From positions 165,173 to 229,172 of the forward strand of contig JBARXY010000028.1 of NCBI GenBank assembly GCA_049647585.1: a stretch of 64,000 nt of DNA, in the 5' to 3' direction. The translations under genes were made by a program, and so were the position numbers. Shown here piece after piece: positions 25,980 through 34,141 of this stretch. The first letter of the stretch is position 1; each line of letters begins with the position of its first letter. Source of the stretch: JAGQSZ01 sp049647585. GTDB lineage: Bacteria; Actinomycetota; Acidimicrobiia; Acidimicrobiales; Microtrichaceae. Under the pieces are notes generated by a model, which ran no database searches, was not told where the DNA came from, and saw only the letters and a list, made by a program, of their open reading frames with translations.

Positions 25980-25981
25980 GT
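25964..25981. promoter_or_regulatory. Group II operator, copy 3
   Basis: ATTTACTAACTGTTAAGT matches the A(C/T)TTACTA-N6-AAGT pattern of the sites at 12918 (minus strand) and 20374. It overlaps the stop codon of the preceding isomerase and lies 22 bases before the VOC gene, marking a new promoter for the VOC-CoA ligase-phosphotransferase run. Confidence 0.6.
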
Positions 25982-26003
25982 CAATGCTACTGTCAGGAAT
26001 CCT

Positions 26004-26465
26004 ATGAATGTCAGTCTCGAAGCTCCGTATCACGTGGGGATCGTCGTCCCCGACCTCGATGTGGCGATGGCCTCCTACAGCGAGGTCCTCGATGTGGACT
26101 GGGCCTCGGTCCAGGACCTGACCGTGGACCTTTGCGATCAGGGCGGCTGCACCACGACTCCGGTTCGGATCACTTACAGCTGCGCGGGACCGACCTACCT
26201 CGAACTGATCGAAGCTGTGCCGGGGACCGTATGGACGGCGTCTGACGAGGTCCACCATGTCGGTGTGTGGACCGGTGACGTCGATGCCCGGAGCAGGGAG
26301 CTCGATGCGCTCGGCTACCCGGCCGTTGCCTGGGCAGCAGGACGTGAAGGTGGCCGAGCCTGGTTCGCCTACCACCGGGTGCCGAACCTAGGGCTCGTCG
26401 AGCTCGTGGACCAGCGAAGCCAACCTGCGTTCGAGCGGTGGGTTGCTGGTGGAGAGTATCGATGA
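26004..26465 (+). CDS. VOC-family (glyoxalase fold) protein
   Basis: A 153-residue protein with paired beta-alpha-beta-beta-beta modules: PYHVGIVVPDLDVAMASYSEVL at the start with a His metal-ligand candidate, TYLELIEA with Glu, VHHVGVWTGDVDARSRELDALGYP with His, and VPNLGLVELVDQ with Glu. This H/E/H/E arrangement is that of methylmalonyl-CoA epimerase, glyoxalase I and extradiol-type enzymes. An epimerase or lyase acting on CoA-esters fits the context, but this is inference. It leads an operon with the CoA ligase, 55 bases downstream. Confidence 0.85.
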   Translation: MNVSLEAPYHVGIVVPDLDVAMASYSEVLDVDWASVQDLTVDLCDQGGCTTTPVRITYSCAGPTYLELIEAVPGTVWTASDEVHHVGVWTGDVDARSRELDALGYPAVAWAAGREGGRAWFAYHRVPNLGLVELVDQRSQPAFERWVAGGEYR

Positions 26466-26520
26466 TCGGCGCGAGCACTGGAACCAGCGACCCGTTGGAG
26501 ACAACACAGGAGGTGTCAAA

Positions 26521-28113
26521 GTGAAGACGATGTACGACGGCGAGTGGGTACTGTCCTCGTTCCTCGACGATCGGGCCGAGAAACTCGGCGACAAGGTGGC
26601 ACTCACGTCCCACGCCGGGGAATTGTCCTACGGGGGTTTGCGTAGCCGCGCACAGCAGCTTGCCGGTGGTTTGGTGGAACTTGGAGTAGCGCCGGGTGAC
26701 CGAGTCGCCACGATGCTCGATCCGACGATTGACTACGTCGCTGCGTGGTTCGCCACGGCATGGGCCGGTTGTGTCGAAGTGCCGGTGAACACCGACTACA
26801 AGGGAACGTTCCTGGAGCACATCCTCCGCGAGTCCGGCGCGTCCGTTCTGATCGTGGAGGAGCGGTGGGTCGAGCGACTTCGCATGCTCGATATTCCCGA
26901 GGTCCGACACATTGTCGTCGTCGGCTCCGAAGAGGCTCGCGAGGCACCGGGCGGCATTGTCCAGCACTCGCTGGAGAGCGTCGAGTCGGCGTCGCCCATC
27001 GCTCCGGTTCCGCGCACGGAGCGCGACCTGACGTACATCCTCTACACCTCCGGGACCACTGGGCCCTCCAAGGGGGTCATGCACTCCGGCGGGTCTGCGC
27101 TGTGGACCGCAAAGGTTTGGGTCGACATGATGCAGCTCACCGAGGATGACGTGGCGTACTCGGTGCTGCCGCTGTTCCACGTGACAGCCAGGTCCGCGGC
27201 GACCACCTCCAATATGTGGGCGGGCGGGTCGACCGTGTTGCGCAGTCGCTTCACCGTGAGCGGCTTCTGGGATGACGTTCGATCCGTCGGTGCAACCAAC
27301 TTCATGTACATGGGTGCGGTCATCACGCTTTTGGGTGGTCAGGACCCGAAGCCGGACGACTTGGACAATCCGTTGAGGATCGGTGGTGGCGCAGCCGCCC
27401 CTCCACACCTGCAGCAGATGTTCCGCGAGCGATTCGGAGTGGAACTCATCGAAGTTTTCGGGATGACGGAGATCGGCACGGCCACCGGCCCGCTCCCCGG
27501 ACGACCCAGCCCTACCGGGACAATGGGCAAACCATTCGACCACCTCCAGATCGAGATCCACGACGAGAACGATCATCCTGTTCCGGCTGAGACCCCCGGC
27601 GAGATCGTCGTCCGCCCTGCTCAGGCCAATGCGATCTTCCAAGGGTACTGGGGCAATCCGGAGGCGACCGTGGATGCGTGGCGGAACTTGTGGTTCCACA
27701 CCGGCGATCGCGGCACAATGTCCTCCGACGGCGGAGTGACGTTCGTTGACCGCATCAAGGACTCGCTGCGGCGCCGTGGTGAGAACATCTCCTCGTTCGA
27801 GGTTGAGCGCTCAGTTGGCGGTCACCCGGGAGTTCTGGAATGCGCCGCCTACGCAGTGAAGTCGGAACTGACCGACGACGAAGTCATGGTGGCGATCGTG
27901 TGCCGCGAGGGGACTCCGGTGGATGCGGACGAATTCTTCCGCTTCTGCGTCGAGTGCATGCCACGCTTCGCGGTGCCGCGGTACGTCCGGTTCATGGACG
28001 CGCTCCCCAAGACACCGACCGCGCGGGTACAGAAGCACGTGCTCCGTACGGAGGGAATCACCGAAGACAGCGTTGACAGGGAAGCACTCGGTATCCAGGT
28101 ACCACACAGCTGA
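26521..28113 (+). CDS. Acyl-CoA synthetase (AMP-forming)
   Basis: A 530-residue ANL-superfamily ligase: P-loop YILYTSGTTGPSKGVMHS, LPLFHVTA, the GMTE adenine-binding motif in VFGMTEIGTATG, NLWFHTGDRGTM, the hinge FVDRIKDSLRRRGENISSFEVE and C-terminal Lys in LPKTPTARVQKHVL. It activates a carboxylic acid to its CoA thioester, the entry step for the island. GTG at 26521 is chosen for the AGGAGGTG site just upstream; the frame extends to 26443 within the VOC gene. It is nearest to crotonobetaine/bile-acid-type CoA ligases (CaiC-like) by motif style, with moderate certainty. Confidence 0.93.
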   Translation: MKTMYDGEWVLSSFLDDRAEKLGDKVALTSHAGELSYGGLRSRAQQLAGGLVELGVAPGDRVATMLDPTIDYVAAWFATAWAGCVEVPVNTDYKGTFLEHILRESGASVLIVEERWVERLRMLDIPEVRHIVVVGSEEAREAPGGIVQHSLESVESASPIAPVPRTERDLTYILYTSGTTGPSKGVMHSGGSALWTAKVWVDMMQLTEDDVAYSVLPLFHVTARSAATTSNMWAGGSTVLRSRFTVSGFWDDVRSVGATNFMYMGAVITLLGGQDPKPDDLDNPLRIGGGAAAPPHLQQMFRERFGVELIEVFGMTEIGTATGPLPGRPSPTGTMGKPFDHLQIEIHDENDHPVPAETPGEIVVRPAQANAIFQGYWGNPEATVDAWRNLWFHTGDRGTMSSDGGVTFVDRIKDSLRRRGENISSFEVERSVGGHPGVLECAAYAVKSELTDDEVMVAIVCREGTPVDADEFFRFCVECMPRFAVPRYVRFMDALPKTPTARVQKHVLRTEGITEDSVDREALGIQVPHS

Positions 28114-28147
28114 GTCGGAGCGGCCGGATGATCAGGATGGAGGAACG

Positions 28148-29206
28148 TTGACTGCTAAAGCTGCAGCAACCAAGGCTAGCGACGCGATCGAACCAGAGCT
28201 CGATGTTAGGGAGTTCCAGCGGAGGGTCGCATCGCGCTGGCCGAACCGACATGGCGTCCGTATCGTCGACGTGCACAAGTTCCCGCGGGGCGTCTCTCGC
28301 GAGACATGGTTCGTCGACGTCGCATGGGACGGGGGCTCACAGCGGCTCGTGCTAAGGCGCGACCTCCCCGGGGGAGCCAACATCCCGACCACGCTGGAGT
28401 TCGAGTACGACGTGTACCGGCTCCTTCAGGACAGTTCCGTGCCAGTCGCGGCCGTTCTCTGGTACGACGACGATCCCCTGAACGGCCGGCCGTACTACAC
28501 CCGTGACTTGGTCGAGGGGTCCTGGGAGATCCCGCACTTCATGGATCCGGATCCCAAGTACGACGAGCTCCGCATCGAGTGCTCCAAGGAGCACATGCGC
28601 AAGCTGGCTCTGCTTCACACTTGCGACTGGGAGGCGCTCGGTTTCGGCGACATCCTGCCGGTACCACCGACTCCCGCTGCGGCGCCGCTCACAGCACTCG
28701 ACCGCATTGAGTCGATGTTGTCCGAGTTCCAGATAGAGGCATTTCCCGAAGCGACCGAAGCCTTGGAAGTGCTGCGCCGTGAGGCGCCCACTGACGTACC
28801 GTGCATCTCGCTTCTCAAGGGAACCAATGGCATCGGCGAAGAGGTGTGGCGCGACGGTGAGATCGTCGCAATGAGCGATTGGGAGCTCGCCTACCTCGGG
28901 GATCCTGCCTCTGATTTCGCTCACGTGCAGCGGCTCAAGCAGAAGATCTACGACGCCGACAGCAACGTCATCTGGAGCCTCGATCACGCAATCGACTATT
29001 ACACCGAGATAAGCGGCATCCACGTCGACATGGAACGCGTCCGGTACTACCAGCGCTTCGATGCGTTCGAGACGTTGCTCTACACCCACAACTCGGCGGT
29101 GCCGCTGGCAGCGGGAACAGACCTACTGGTCCGGCGTGGCTGGAGTTCGACCGAGGTCCTTTACTCCGCACGTCGCCGGCTCGCAGAAACGGCAGGCATC
29201 CTGTGA
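28148..29206 (+). CDS. APH-family phosphotransferase homologue with degenerate catalytic loop
   Basis: A 352-residue aminoglycoside-phosphotransferase/ACAD10-like fold: KFPRGVSRETWFVD, LVLRRDLPG with the ATP-binding Lys/Arg region, RPYYTRDLVEG, and SDWELAYLGDPASDFAHV with metal-ligand Asp244. The catalytic loop, normally HGD-x4-N, reads SLLKGTNGIGEE: the general-base Asp is Thr226 and the Asn is Glu231. It may be a pseudokinase or a divergent subfamily. TTG start at 28148 is supported by GGAGG 5 bases upstream. It overlaps the DUF6285-like gene, and the pair mirrors the fused protein at 36612-38036. Confidence 0.82.
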   Translation: MTAKAAATKASDAIEPELDVREFQRRVASRWPNRHGVRIVDVHKFPRGVSRETWFVDVAWDGGSQRLVLRRDLPGGANIPTTLEFEYDVYRLLQDSSVPVAAVLWYDDDPLNGRPYYTRDLVEGSWEIPHFMDPDPKYDELRIECSKEHMRKLALLHTCDWEALGFGDILPVPPTPAAAPLTALDRIESMLSEFQIEAFPEATEALEVLRREAPTDVPCISLLKGTNGIGEEVWRDGEIVAMSDWELAYLGDPASDFAHVQRLKQKIYDADSNVIWSLDHAIDYYTEISGIHVDMERVRYYQRFDAFETLLYTHNSAVPLAAGTDLLVRRGWSSTEVLYSARRRLAETAGIL

Positions 29207-29715
29207 CCGTCCACCCCCGTACCGACGAACTCATTGAGAGCATCCGTTGGAGCTTCGAGAACTTCGTGATGCCGGATCTCGACGACGAGTACGCCATCAG
29301 CGTCGCGCACACGATTCGCAACCTTCTCAAGCATGTTTCGCTGAGGATCCAGTTCGAAGGACCAGCGCTCGACGCCCACCGCCGTGAGTTACGCGGGCTG
29401 CTGAGCGAAATCCGCGACTACGCCGCCTCCGAGGTGGCCGCGCTTGGCGGTCTTCCGGGCGAGATCGACGCGGCCTTGGTCGAGGACGGAGACGACGATT
29501 GTCCCCTCCCCGGCGTAATCGACCTGGGCGAGAAGGTCATTTCTCTGCGGTGGGCGCTCGACCGGGCGCTGCGCGCGCTGCAGGCCGCACGCTCCGAGAT
29601 TGGGGACGACGAACGTTATGTCGCCATCCGCCAGGAGATCCGTGAGTGTCTAGCCCGCCAACTCGAGCGTGAGGACGCGTGGATGACCCCGGCGTTCTCC
29701 GGCCGTCGCCGCTGA
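29203..29715 (+). CDS. DUF6285-like helical protein, partner of the APH homologue
   Basis: A 170-residue, all-helical, acidic protein beginning at a GTG overlapping the previous stop. RTDELIESIRWSFENFVMPDLDDEYAISVAHTIRNLLKHVSLR and RYVAIRQEIRECLARQLERE resemble the small domain found next to, or fused to, APH-like proteins in acyl-CoA catabolic clusters; the corresponding region of the fused protein is residues about 340-465 of 36612-38036. No catalytic motif is visible. It probably forms a complex with the upstream protein. Assignment to the DUF rests on pattern and context. Confidence 0.6.
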   Translation: MTVHPRTDELIESIRWSFENFVMPDLDDEYAISVAHTIRNLLKHVSLRIQFEGPALDAHRRELRGLLSEIRDYAASEVAALGGLPGEIDAALVEDGDDDCPLPGVIDLGEKVISLRWALDRALRALQAARSEIGDDERYVAIRQEIRECLARQLEREDAWMTPAFSGRRR

Positions 29716-29734
29716 CCTCTGCACGTGCCGCCGA

Positions 29735-30127
29735 TCAGCTGCGGCCCACTGGCGGCAGCTGAGCGCGCACCTCGTCCACGTCGTAGGCGATCTCGACCCT
29801 GCTTAGCCGGTCTCCGTCCAATCCGAAGATGTCGACCGCGTCGAAGCTGACCGGGGTACCAGACTTGTGCACGCCGTCGAAGCGGATCTGCACCGTCACG
29901 GCACCGTCGTCACCCACGGACCACGAGACCGGCGTGTCGCGGTGCTCGCTCCAGCTGGCCAGGGCCCCTGGGTAATACGCGATCACGTCCTCGATGCCAC
30001 GCCGCGGGCGGCCACCACCAACACTGGTGAGTTCAGCATCGTCGGTCCACAGTCGGCGGAGACCGTCCCAGTTCTGCGCGTTCACGTGGGCGAAGTACTT
30101 GGCGATGGGTGCGGGCAATTCGGTCAT
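29735..30127 (-). CDS. SnoaL-like (NTF2-fold) protein
   Basis: A 130-residue single-domain protein: APIAKYFAHVNAQNWDGLRRLWTDDAELTSVGGGRPRRG, then beta strands AVTVQIRFDGVHKSGTPVSFDAVDIFGLDGDRLSRVEIAYD. This is the steroid-isomerase-like SnoaL pattern with an Asp-rich sheet, though the classical Tyr/Asp pair cannot be mapped with certainty. ATG at 30127 overlaps the stop of the LLM gene upstream on this strand (ATGA). Third gene of the minus-strand LLM-LLM-SnoaL operon that starts at the group I operator (31999). Confidence 0.78.
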   Translation of the reverse strand: MTELPAPIAKYFAHVNAQNWDGLRRLWTDDAELTSVGGGRPRRGIEDVIAYYPGALASWSEHRDTPVSWSVGDDGAVTVQIRFDGVHKSGTPVSFDAVDIFGLDGDRLSRVEIAYDVDEVRAQLPPVGRS

Positions 30128-30984
30128 GTGGCCTCTTCCTCGATCTGATGGGTTCGCTGCTCGGTCCAGAACGCCTCGGTACCCGGCGGCAGCGCGTCCA
30201 TCTGGACCCGGGGGCGTATCTCGTGGGCGATGGTGGCCAGGGCGGCGCTCCATTGGGCATCGTCCAGCCCGGTTGGGAGCCGTAGTACCGCGACGTCGAG
30301 GCCGTACAGTTCACGTGCCGCTATGAGCTCAGCGCTGATGCTCTCGACGTCGGCTCGTTCGACCCTGGGCACATTGACGATCGCCGGACGCGGCAGGTGC
30401 AAGCTGGCGCGTCCGAGTCGTTCTTCGATCCTGCCCCACGTCAGGGCGAGTTGGTCAGGTCCTTCTGCGTCCCCGACGACCGGCAGGCAGTGTTCGACTG
30501 CGACCGGTGCAGTTTCGGTGCCGACGAGCCATACGGGCAGTTGAATCTGAGCGGGGGTGGGAGTGACCCGGAGTCGACGTTCGAGCCATCCGGTGTTCGC
30601 TGGCAGGTTGGCAGGCACTGTCCATCGCTGGCCCTCGTGACGGAAGGGCCGGGCGGTCCAGGCCGCGCGCAGCAACGTCACCGTCTCGTCGAGCTCCGCA
30701 TCATCGACGCCACGTCGGAGCGCCACGCTGAGCCGGCCCCCGAGGGTGAGGTCGGCCACGGCTGCCTCTTCGGCGAGGGAAACGGGGTGTGGTCCGCACC
30801 TGACGACGGCGACAACACGAATGGTGTCGGTCGCTCCGGCGACGAGTGACGCCGCGAGGAGTGCTGTGCCAGCGCTCGAGCCTGGGTTGTCGTCGAGCCA
30901 GAGCAGATCAAAGCCGTGGCTTTCTGCGGCGAGGGCCTGCTCGGCCAGTGGGCGGTCGGGAAGAATGTGTAGACCGAGTCTCAT
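30124..30984 (-). CDS. Luciferase-like (LLM class) oxidoreductase 2
   Basis: A 286-residue member, shorter than its neighbours: MRLGLHILPDRPLAEQALAAESHGFDLLWLDDNPGSSAGTALLAASLVAGATDTIRVVAVV, AEEAAVADLTLGGRLSVALRRG, RVTPTPAQIQLPVWLVG. The barrel N-terminal half is conserved, while the C-terminal portion is short and lacks the usual long insertion, so it may act only as a heterodimer with the adjacent LLM at 30981-31964, as LuxA/LuxB-like pairs do. ATG 30984 has GAGGAGG upstream and overlaps the partner's stop by 4 bases. Confidence 0.82.
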   Translation of the reverse strand: MRLGLHILPDRPLAEQALAAESHGFDLLWLDDNPGSSAGTALLAASLVAGATDTIRVVAVVRCGPHPVSLAEEAAVADLTLGGRLSVALRRGVDDAELDETVTLLRAAWTARPFRHEGQRWTVPANLPANTGWLERRLRVTPTPAQIQLPVWLVGTETAPVAVEHCLPVVGDAEGPDQLALTWGRIEERLGRASLHLPRPAIVNVPRVERADVESISAELIAARELYGLDVAVLRLPTGLDDAQWSAALATIAHEIRPRVQMDALPPGTEAFWTEQRTHQIEEEAT

Positions 30985-31964
30985 TGGATGACCTCCTCGC
31001 GAACGGCGGGGAGAACGTCGGCGGCCAACAGTTTGGCGATATCCCTCCACCTCTGACGGGTGACGTCGCTGTGGATCTGAAGGCCGAAGACCTCGACGCC
31101 GGCGCGGCGGAACTCGATCAGGTCGGCGGTCACGTCGTCTGGGTTCCCCACGATCATGGTTGCCGCCGAACGAGCCATCTGCTTGTCGAGAAGCTCAGGG
31201 ACCTCGAAACCGGGTTGGCCCTTGAGCTCCCACCACGCGCCCGCGTACTCGCGGTAGTGGGTGGTCGTTCGAGGAATGAAGTATTCACGCGCGGCGTCGC
31301 GGTCACGGTCCACCCAGACGTCCTTCATGATCCCGATCGGGCCAGGGGCGACCCCCGCAGCCGAGGCCGCCGACCGAGCCCGGCCGACTGCCTCGTGCAC
31401 CTCTTCCACACGTAACGTCGGCGGCAGCATCAGGCCGAGACCGCGCGAGGCGGCCCGCTCGATGGCCTTCTGCGCCATGCCGCCTACCCAGACTCGCGGA
31501 TGCGGTTGCTGTATTGGTCCTGGATCTGCAGATCGCCAATGATCGACGAGGACGTCGAGTCCGCTGTCCATGAGGCGACCGCGGCGTCGCATCTCGAGCC
31601 CGACGCCGTCATACTCCGCGTGTCGATAGCCGAGACCCACACCCAGGTCGAGACGACCGCCGGATTCTCGATCGAGGACAAGGGTCTCGGCCGCGATGCG
31701 TCCGGGGTCATGCTGAGGCAGCAGGTGCATCGCCGTCCCGACTCGCATCGTCGTGGTGGCGGCGGCCACGGCTGCCGCAGCAACCAGCGGCTGAGGACAC
31801 CAGCCGTCGTACCAGAAGCGGTGCTCGGCCACCCAGAGTTCGTCGAAGCCAAGACCCTCAACGAACCGAGCGTCGTCGAGCAGGGAGCGGTAGAGGGTCG
31901 GCCAGGAGGCCGGTGCCGCTGCTGTGTTCTGCATCGACCAGAGACCTAATCCGATCTCGATCAT
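30981..31964 (-). CDS. Luciferase-like (LLM class) oxidoreductase 3
   Basis: A 327-residue flavin-dependent monooxygenase-type protein: MIEIGLGLWSMQ, YRSLLDDARFVEGLGFDELWVAEHRFWYDGWCPQPLVAAAAVAAATTTMRVGTAMHLLPQHDPGRIAAETLVLDRESGGRLDLGVGLGYRHAEYDGVG. The AEHRF and GLGYR motifs are those of FMNH2-dependent luciferase-type monooxygenases (alkanal, limonene-type) rather than F420 reductases. ATG 31964 with GGAGG site upstream. It is divergent from the two-domain VOC gene, and both promoters flank the group I operator at 31999. Confidence 0.87.
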   Translation of the reverse strand: MIEIGLGLWSMQNTAAAPASWPTLYRSLLDDARFVEGLGFDELWVAEHRFWYDGWCPQPLVAAAAVAAATTTMRVGTAMHLLPQHDPGRIAAETLVLDRESGGRLDLGVGLGYRHAEYDGVGLEMRRRGRLMDSGLDVLVDHWRSADPGPIQQPHPRVWVGGMAQKAIERAASRGLGLMLPPTLRVEEVHEAVGRARSAASAAGVAPGPIGIMKDVWVDRDRDAAREYFIPRTTTHYREYAGAWWELKGQPGFEVPELLDKQMARSAATMIVGNPDDVTADLIEFRRAGVEVFGLQIHSDVTRQRWRDIAKLLAADVLPAVREEVIQ

Positions 31965-31998
31965 GGGACCTCCAGGCCGGAGTTCGAGAGTTACTAAC

Positions 31999-32012
31999 CA
32001 ACCGACCGTTTG
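31999..32012. promoter_or_regulatory. Group I operator, copy 2 (CAACCGACCGTTTG)
   Basis: It lies in the 115-base divergent region between the LLM operon (start 31964) and the VOC gene (start 32080), 34 bases from the first start. It is identical to the other two copies except at the two central purines. It can control both directions. Confidence 0.65.
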
Positions 32013-32032
32013 AATGTAGATAGGATTATCAC

Positions 32033-32083
32033 ATGGAACAGCTGACGGCCATGTGCCCCTCTGCCAATTTGAGAATTCGATGA
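32033..32083 (+). CDS. Possible 16-residue leader peptide coupled to the VOC gene
   Basis: ATG at 32033, preceded by ATAGGATT, opens a 16-codon frame (MEQLTAMCPSANLRIR) whose TGA overlaps the ATG of the VOC gene in an ATGA at 32080-32083. The VOC gene has no good ribosome site of its own, so translation through this short frame could deliver ribosomes to it. No function of the peptide is implied. It may equally be chance. Confidence 0.35.
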   Translation: MEQLTAMCPSANLRIR

Positions 32084-32976
32084 TCCCCGCCCGATTGACT
32101 GGCCTGGTCGTCGTCGCCGACGACACGGCCTCGCTTCGTGCGCTCCTTATGGACGTGCTCGGCGGCGAGGAGTTGCCCAATCGGGCGGGATCGGGAACCT
32201 CGGTCTCGTTCGAGCCTGGTGTGGCGATCGAGATCGTGCCGCGAGCCACGGTTGACTCGGGAGATGCCTCATGGGCCGATGGTAACGAGGGGCTTCATCG
32301 ACTGAGGTTTGAGGTCCCCGACCTTGAGCAGACGGCCCAAGGGTTGATTGACCTGGGCTACCGACTTGCTGCTCGCGGCGACGCAAGCGTGGTTCTGCAC
32401 GCTCCGCAGGGAATGGGTGGTGCGCTCGAACTGGCGGAGCCCAGCTCTGAGCTGTCACGGCCCAGTGCGACACACCGTTCGGGTCTCATCCGTCGGGTGG
32501 ACCATGTCTGCGCGCCGTCCGCGGATCTGCGGCGCTCGTTCGAAGCATTCAGCCGAGTGCTCGGCGGTGTTCCCGTATTTGGTGGCGACGCTCCCCATCT
32601 CGGGGTGTTGAGCGTTCAGGTGCGCTTTGACGGCGGCATGAAGGTCGAGTTGTTGCAGCCCCGTCGGCCGAGAACTGCGGTCGGGCAGTTCGCCGAGCGG
32701 CACCCGGGTCGCTTCCACCACCTCACGATGCTGACGCCGGACATTCCTGACGCAGTGGATCAGCTAGCCGAAATGGGTTGGGATGCCATCGACACCGATG
32801 TGGTGAGCGATCCCGACTGGCATGAAACGTATCTCCGCCCATCCCTCACGGGTCGGGCATTGCTGCAGATCGCTGCTACCGCCGTGTCGTTCTCCGAACC
32901 GCTCGATGACGAGACCATGGAGCGGATCTTCGAGGGCGGCATCGACGCCGAGAGGTACGTGATGGTGCCGAAGTGA
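32080..32976 (+). CDS. Two-domain VOC-family protein
   Basis: A 298-residue protein with tandem glyoxalase-like halves: residues 1-125 (LTGLVVVADDTASLRALLMDVLGGEE, GLHRLRFEVPDLEQTAQGLIDLGYRL, MGGALELAEP) and 140-298 (IRRVDHVCAPSADLRRSFEAFSRVLGGVPVFG, MKVELLQPRRP, RFHHLTMLTPDIPDAVDQLAEMGW). His and Glu metal-ligand candidates are visible in the second half; the first half lacks the initial His. Tandem VOC proteins include extradiol dioxygenases and 4-hydroxyphenylpyruvate dioxygenase-like enzymes, but no clear match exists. An alternative GTG lies at 32053. Confidence 0.75.
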   Translation: MIPARLTGLVVVADDTASLRALLMDVLGGEELPNRAGSGTSVSFEPGVAIEIVPRATVDSGDASWADGNEGLHRLRFEVPDLEQTAQGLIDLGYRLAARGDASVVLHAPQGMGGALELAEPSSELSRPSATHRSGLIRRVDHVCAPSADLRRSFEAFSRVLGGVPVFGGDAPHLGVLSVQVRFDGGMKVELLQPRRPRTAVGQFAERHPGRFHHLTMLTPDIPDAVDQLAEMGWDAIDTDVVSDPDWHETYLRPSLTGRALLQIAATAVSFSEPLDDETMERIFEGGIDAERYVMVPK

Positions 32977-32999
32977 CATGGTCATTTGTGATGAAGTTT

Positions 33000-33013
33000 C
33001 AACCGGCCGTTTG
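33000..33013. promoter_or_regulatory. Group I operator, copy 3 (CAACCGGCCGTTTG)
   Basis: This is the most symmetric copy (CAAnCGGCCGnTTG) and lies 18 bases ahead of the ATG of the LLM gene at 33032. A flanking CAACC...GGTTG arm pair extends the symmetry. The closeness to the ATG implies overlap with the promoter. Confidence 0.65.
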
Positions 33014-33031
33014 GTTGATTAGTATCGCCGC

Positions 33032-34141
33032 ATGATCGAACTCGGGGTCCCCGGACACATCATGCCGCCAGCGGATAGCGCGATGTCCTTGGCGCAACGC
33101 AACGAAGCGAACGGGTTCGCTTCGATTTGGTGGCCTTCCCACCTCATGGGCTGGCATCCCGACTCGGTGTGGACAGAGGACCTCACCCCGCTAGCTGCCA
33201 CGCAGGCGAATCCGCACCAGTACTTCGATCCTTTCGTGATGATGGGCGCGGCCGCCACGCACACCGAAAGAATCCGCGTTGGCGTCGTCGTAACCGACTT
33301 GATCGCCAAGCATCCCGCGTCGGTCGCCCAGGCCGCCCTTACGATCGACCACCTCTCGAAGGGTCGAGCGATCATTGGCGTCGGCTCCGGTGAGCGCATG
33401 AATGTCAGCCCGTACGGGATGTCGTTCGAGCGGCCAGTCGCGCGGCTGGCCGAGGGTATCGAGGTGATGCGGACCTTGTGGGAGGCAGATGGGCCCATCG
33501 ACCGGGACGGCGAGTTCTTTCCGCTCAAGTCAGCCGTACTGGGCATCAGCCCCTACGGCGACACTCCTCCGCCGGTGTGGGTGGCTGCCCATGGCCCGCG
33601 GATGCTGCGGTTGACCGGCCGCCTCGGTGACGGATGGTTGCCCACCAAGATTCCCGTCGACGAATACCGGCGTTCCCGGGAGGTGATCCTGCGCGCCGGT
33701 ATTGAGGCCGGTCGCGACATGGAGACCTTCACGCCCGCCATGCTCGGCTACGTTCTGCTCGCCCCGGACGAGGCGACGCTCGCCGAACTGTCCGCCAAGC
33801 CGCTCGTGCGCTTTCTCTGCATGACACTTCCGCCGGACACGTTCCGCGAGTTCGGTGTCGAGCCTCCGCTGGCTGAGGGCGGCTTCCACAATCTTGTTCC
33901 GGCCGAGATGCCCCGACAGGAGGCCCTGCGAATCATCGACGGCATCCCTCCCGAGGTTGTTAGGTCCTACGCGTTCTGCGGGACTCCGGAGCAGGTGGTC
34001 GAGCAGATCCGGACCTACGAGGCGGCCGGTCTGCAGCACCTGATCTGCTGGAACATCACGCCGTTCGGTGACCCGGATCTAGCGAGTTGGTCGTTCAAGG
34101 CCCTGAAGGAAGTCAAGACACTGCTGGAGGAACAGCGATGA
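33032..34141 (+). CDS. Luciferase-like (LLM class) F420-type oxidoreductase 4
   Basis: A 369-residue protein: MIELGVPGHIMPPADSAMSLAQRNEANGFASIWWPSHLMGW, YFDPFVMMGAAATHTERIRVGVVVTDLIAKHPASVAQAALTIDHLSKGRAIIGVGSGERMNVSPYG, PPPVWVAAHGPRMLRLTGRLGDGWLPTK. The SIWWPSHLMGW and GVGSGE-N-PYG patterns resemble mycobacterial F420-dependent phthiodiolone ketoreductase and methylene-H4MPT-reductase-like enzymes, so F420 use is likely. The short leader (18 bases after the operator) suggests a leaderless or near-leaderless transcript. It overlaps the SDR (ATGA). Confidence 0.87.
   Translation: MIELGVPGHIMPPADSAMSLAQRNEANGFASIWWPSHLMGWHPDSVWTEDLTPLAATQANPHQYFDPFVMMGAAATHTERIRVGVVVTDLIAKHPASVAQAALTIDHLSKGRAIIGVGSGERMNVSPYGMSFERPVARLAEGIEVMRTLWEADGPIDRDGEFFPLKSAVLGISPYGDTPPPVWVAAHGPRMLRLTGRLGDGWLPTKIPVDEYRRSREVILRAGIEAGRDMETFTPAMLGYVLLAPDEATLAELSAKPLVRFLCMTLPPDTFREFGVEPPLAEGGFHNLVPAEMPRQEALRIIDGIPPEVVRSYAFCGTPEQVVEQIRTYEAAGLQHLICWNITPFGDPDLASWSFKALKEVKTLLEEQR

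Noticed and set aside
26170..27699. 509-residue minus-strand frame
   Set aside because: It lies opposite the VOC gene and the acyl-CoA ligase, whose motifs are unmistakable; its Arg/His/Pro-rich composition is typical of antisense shadow.
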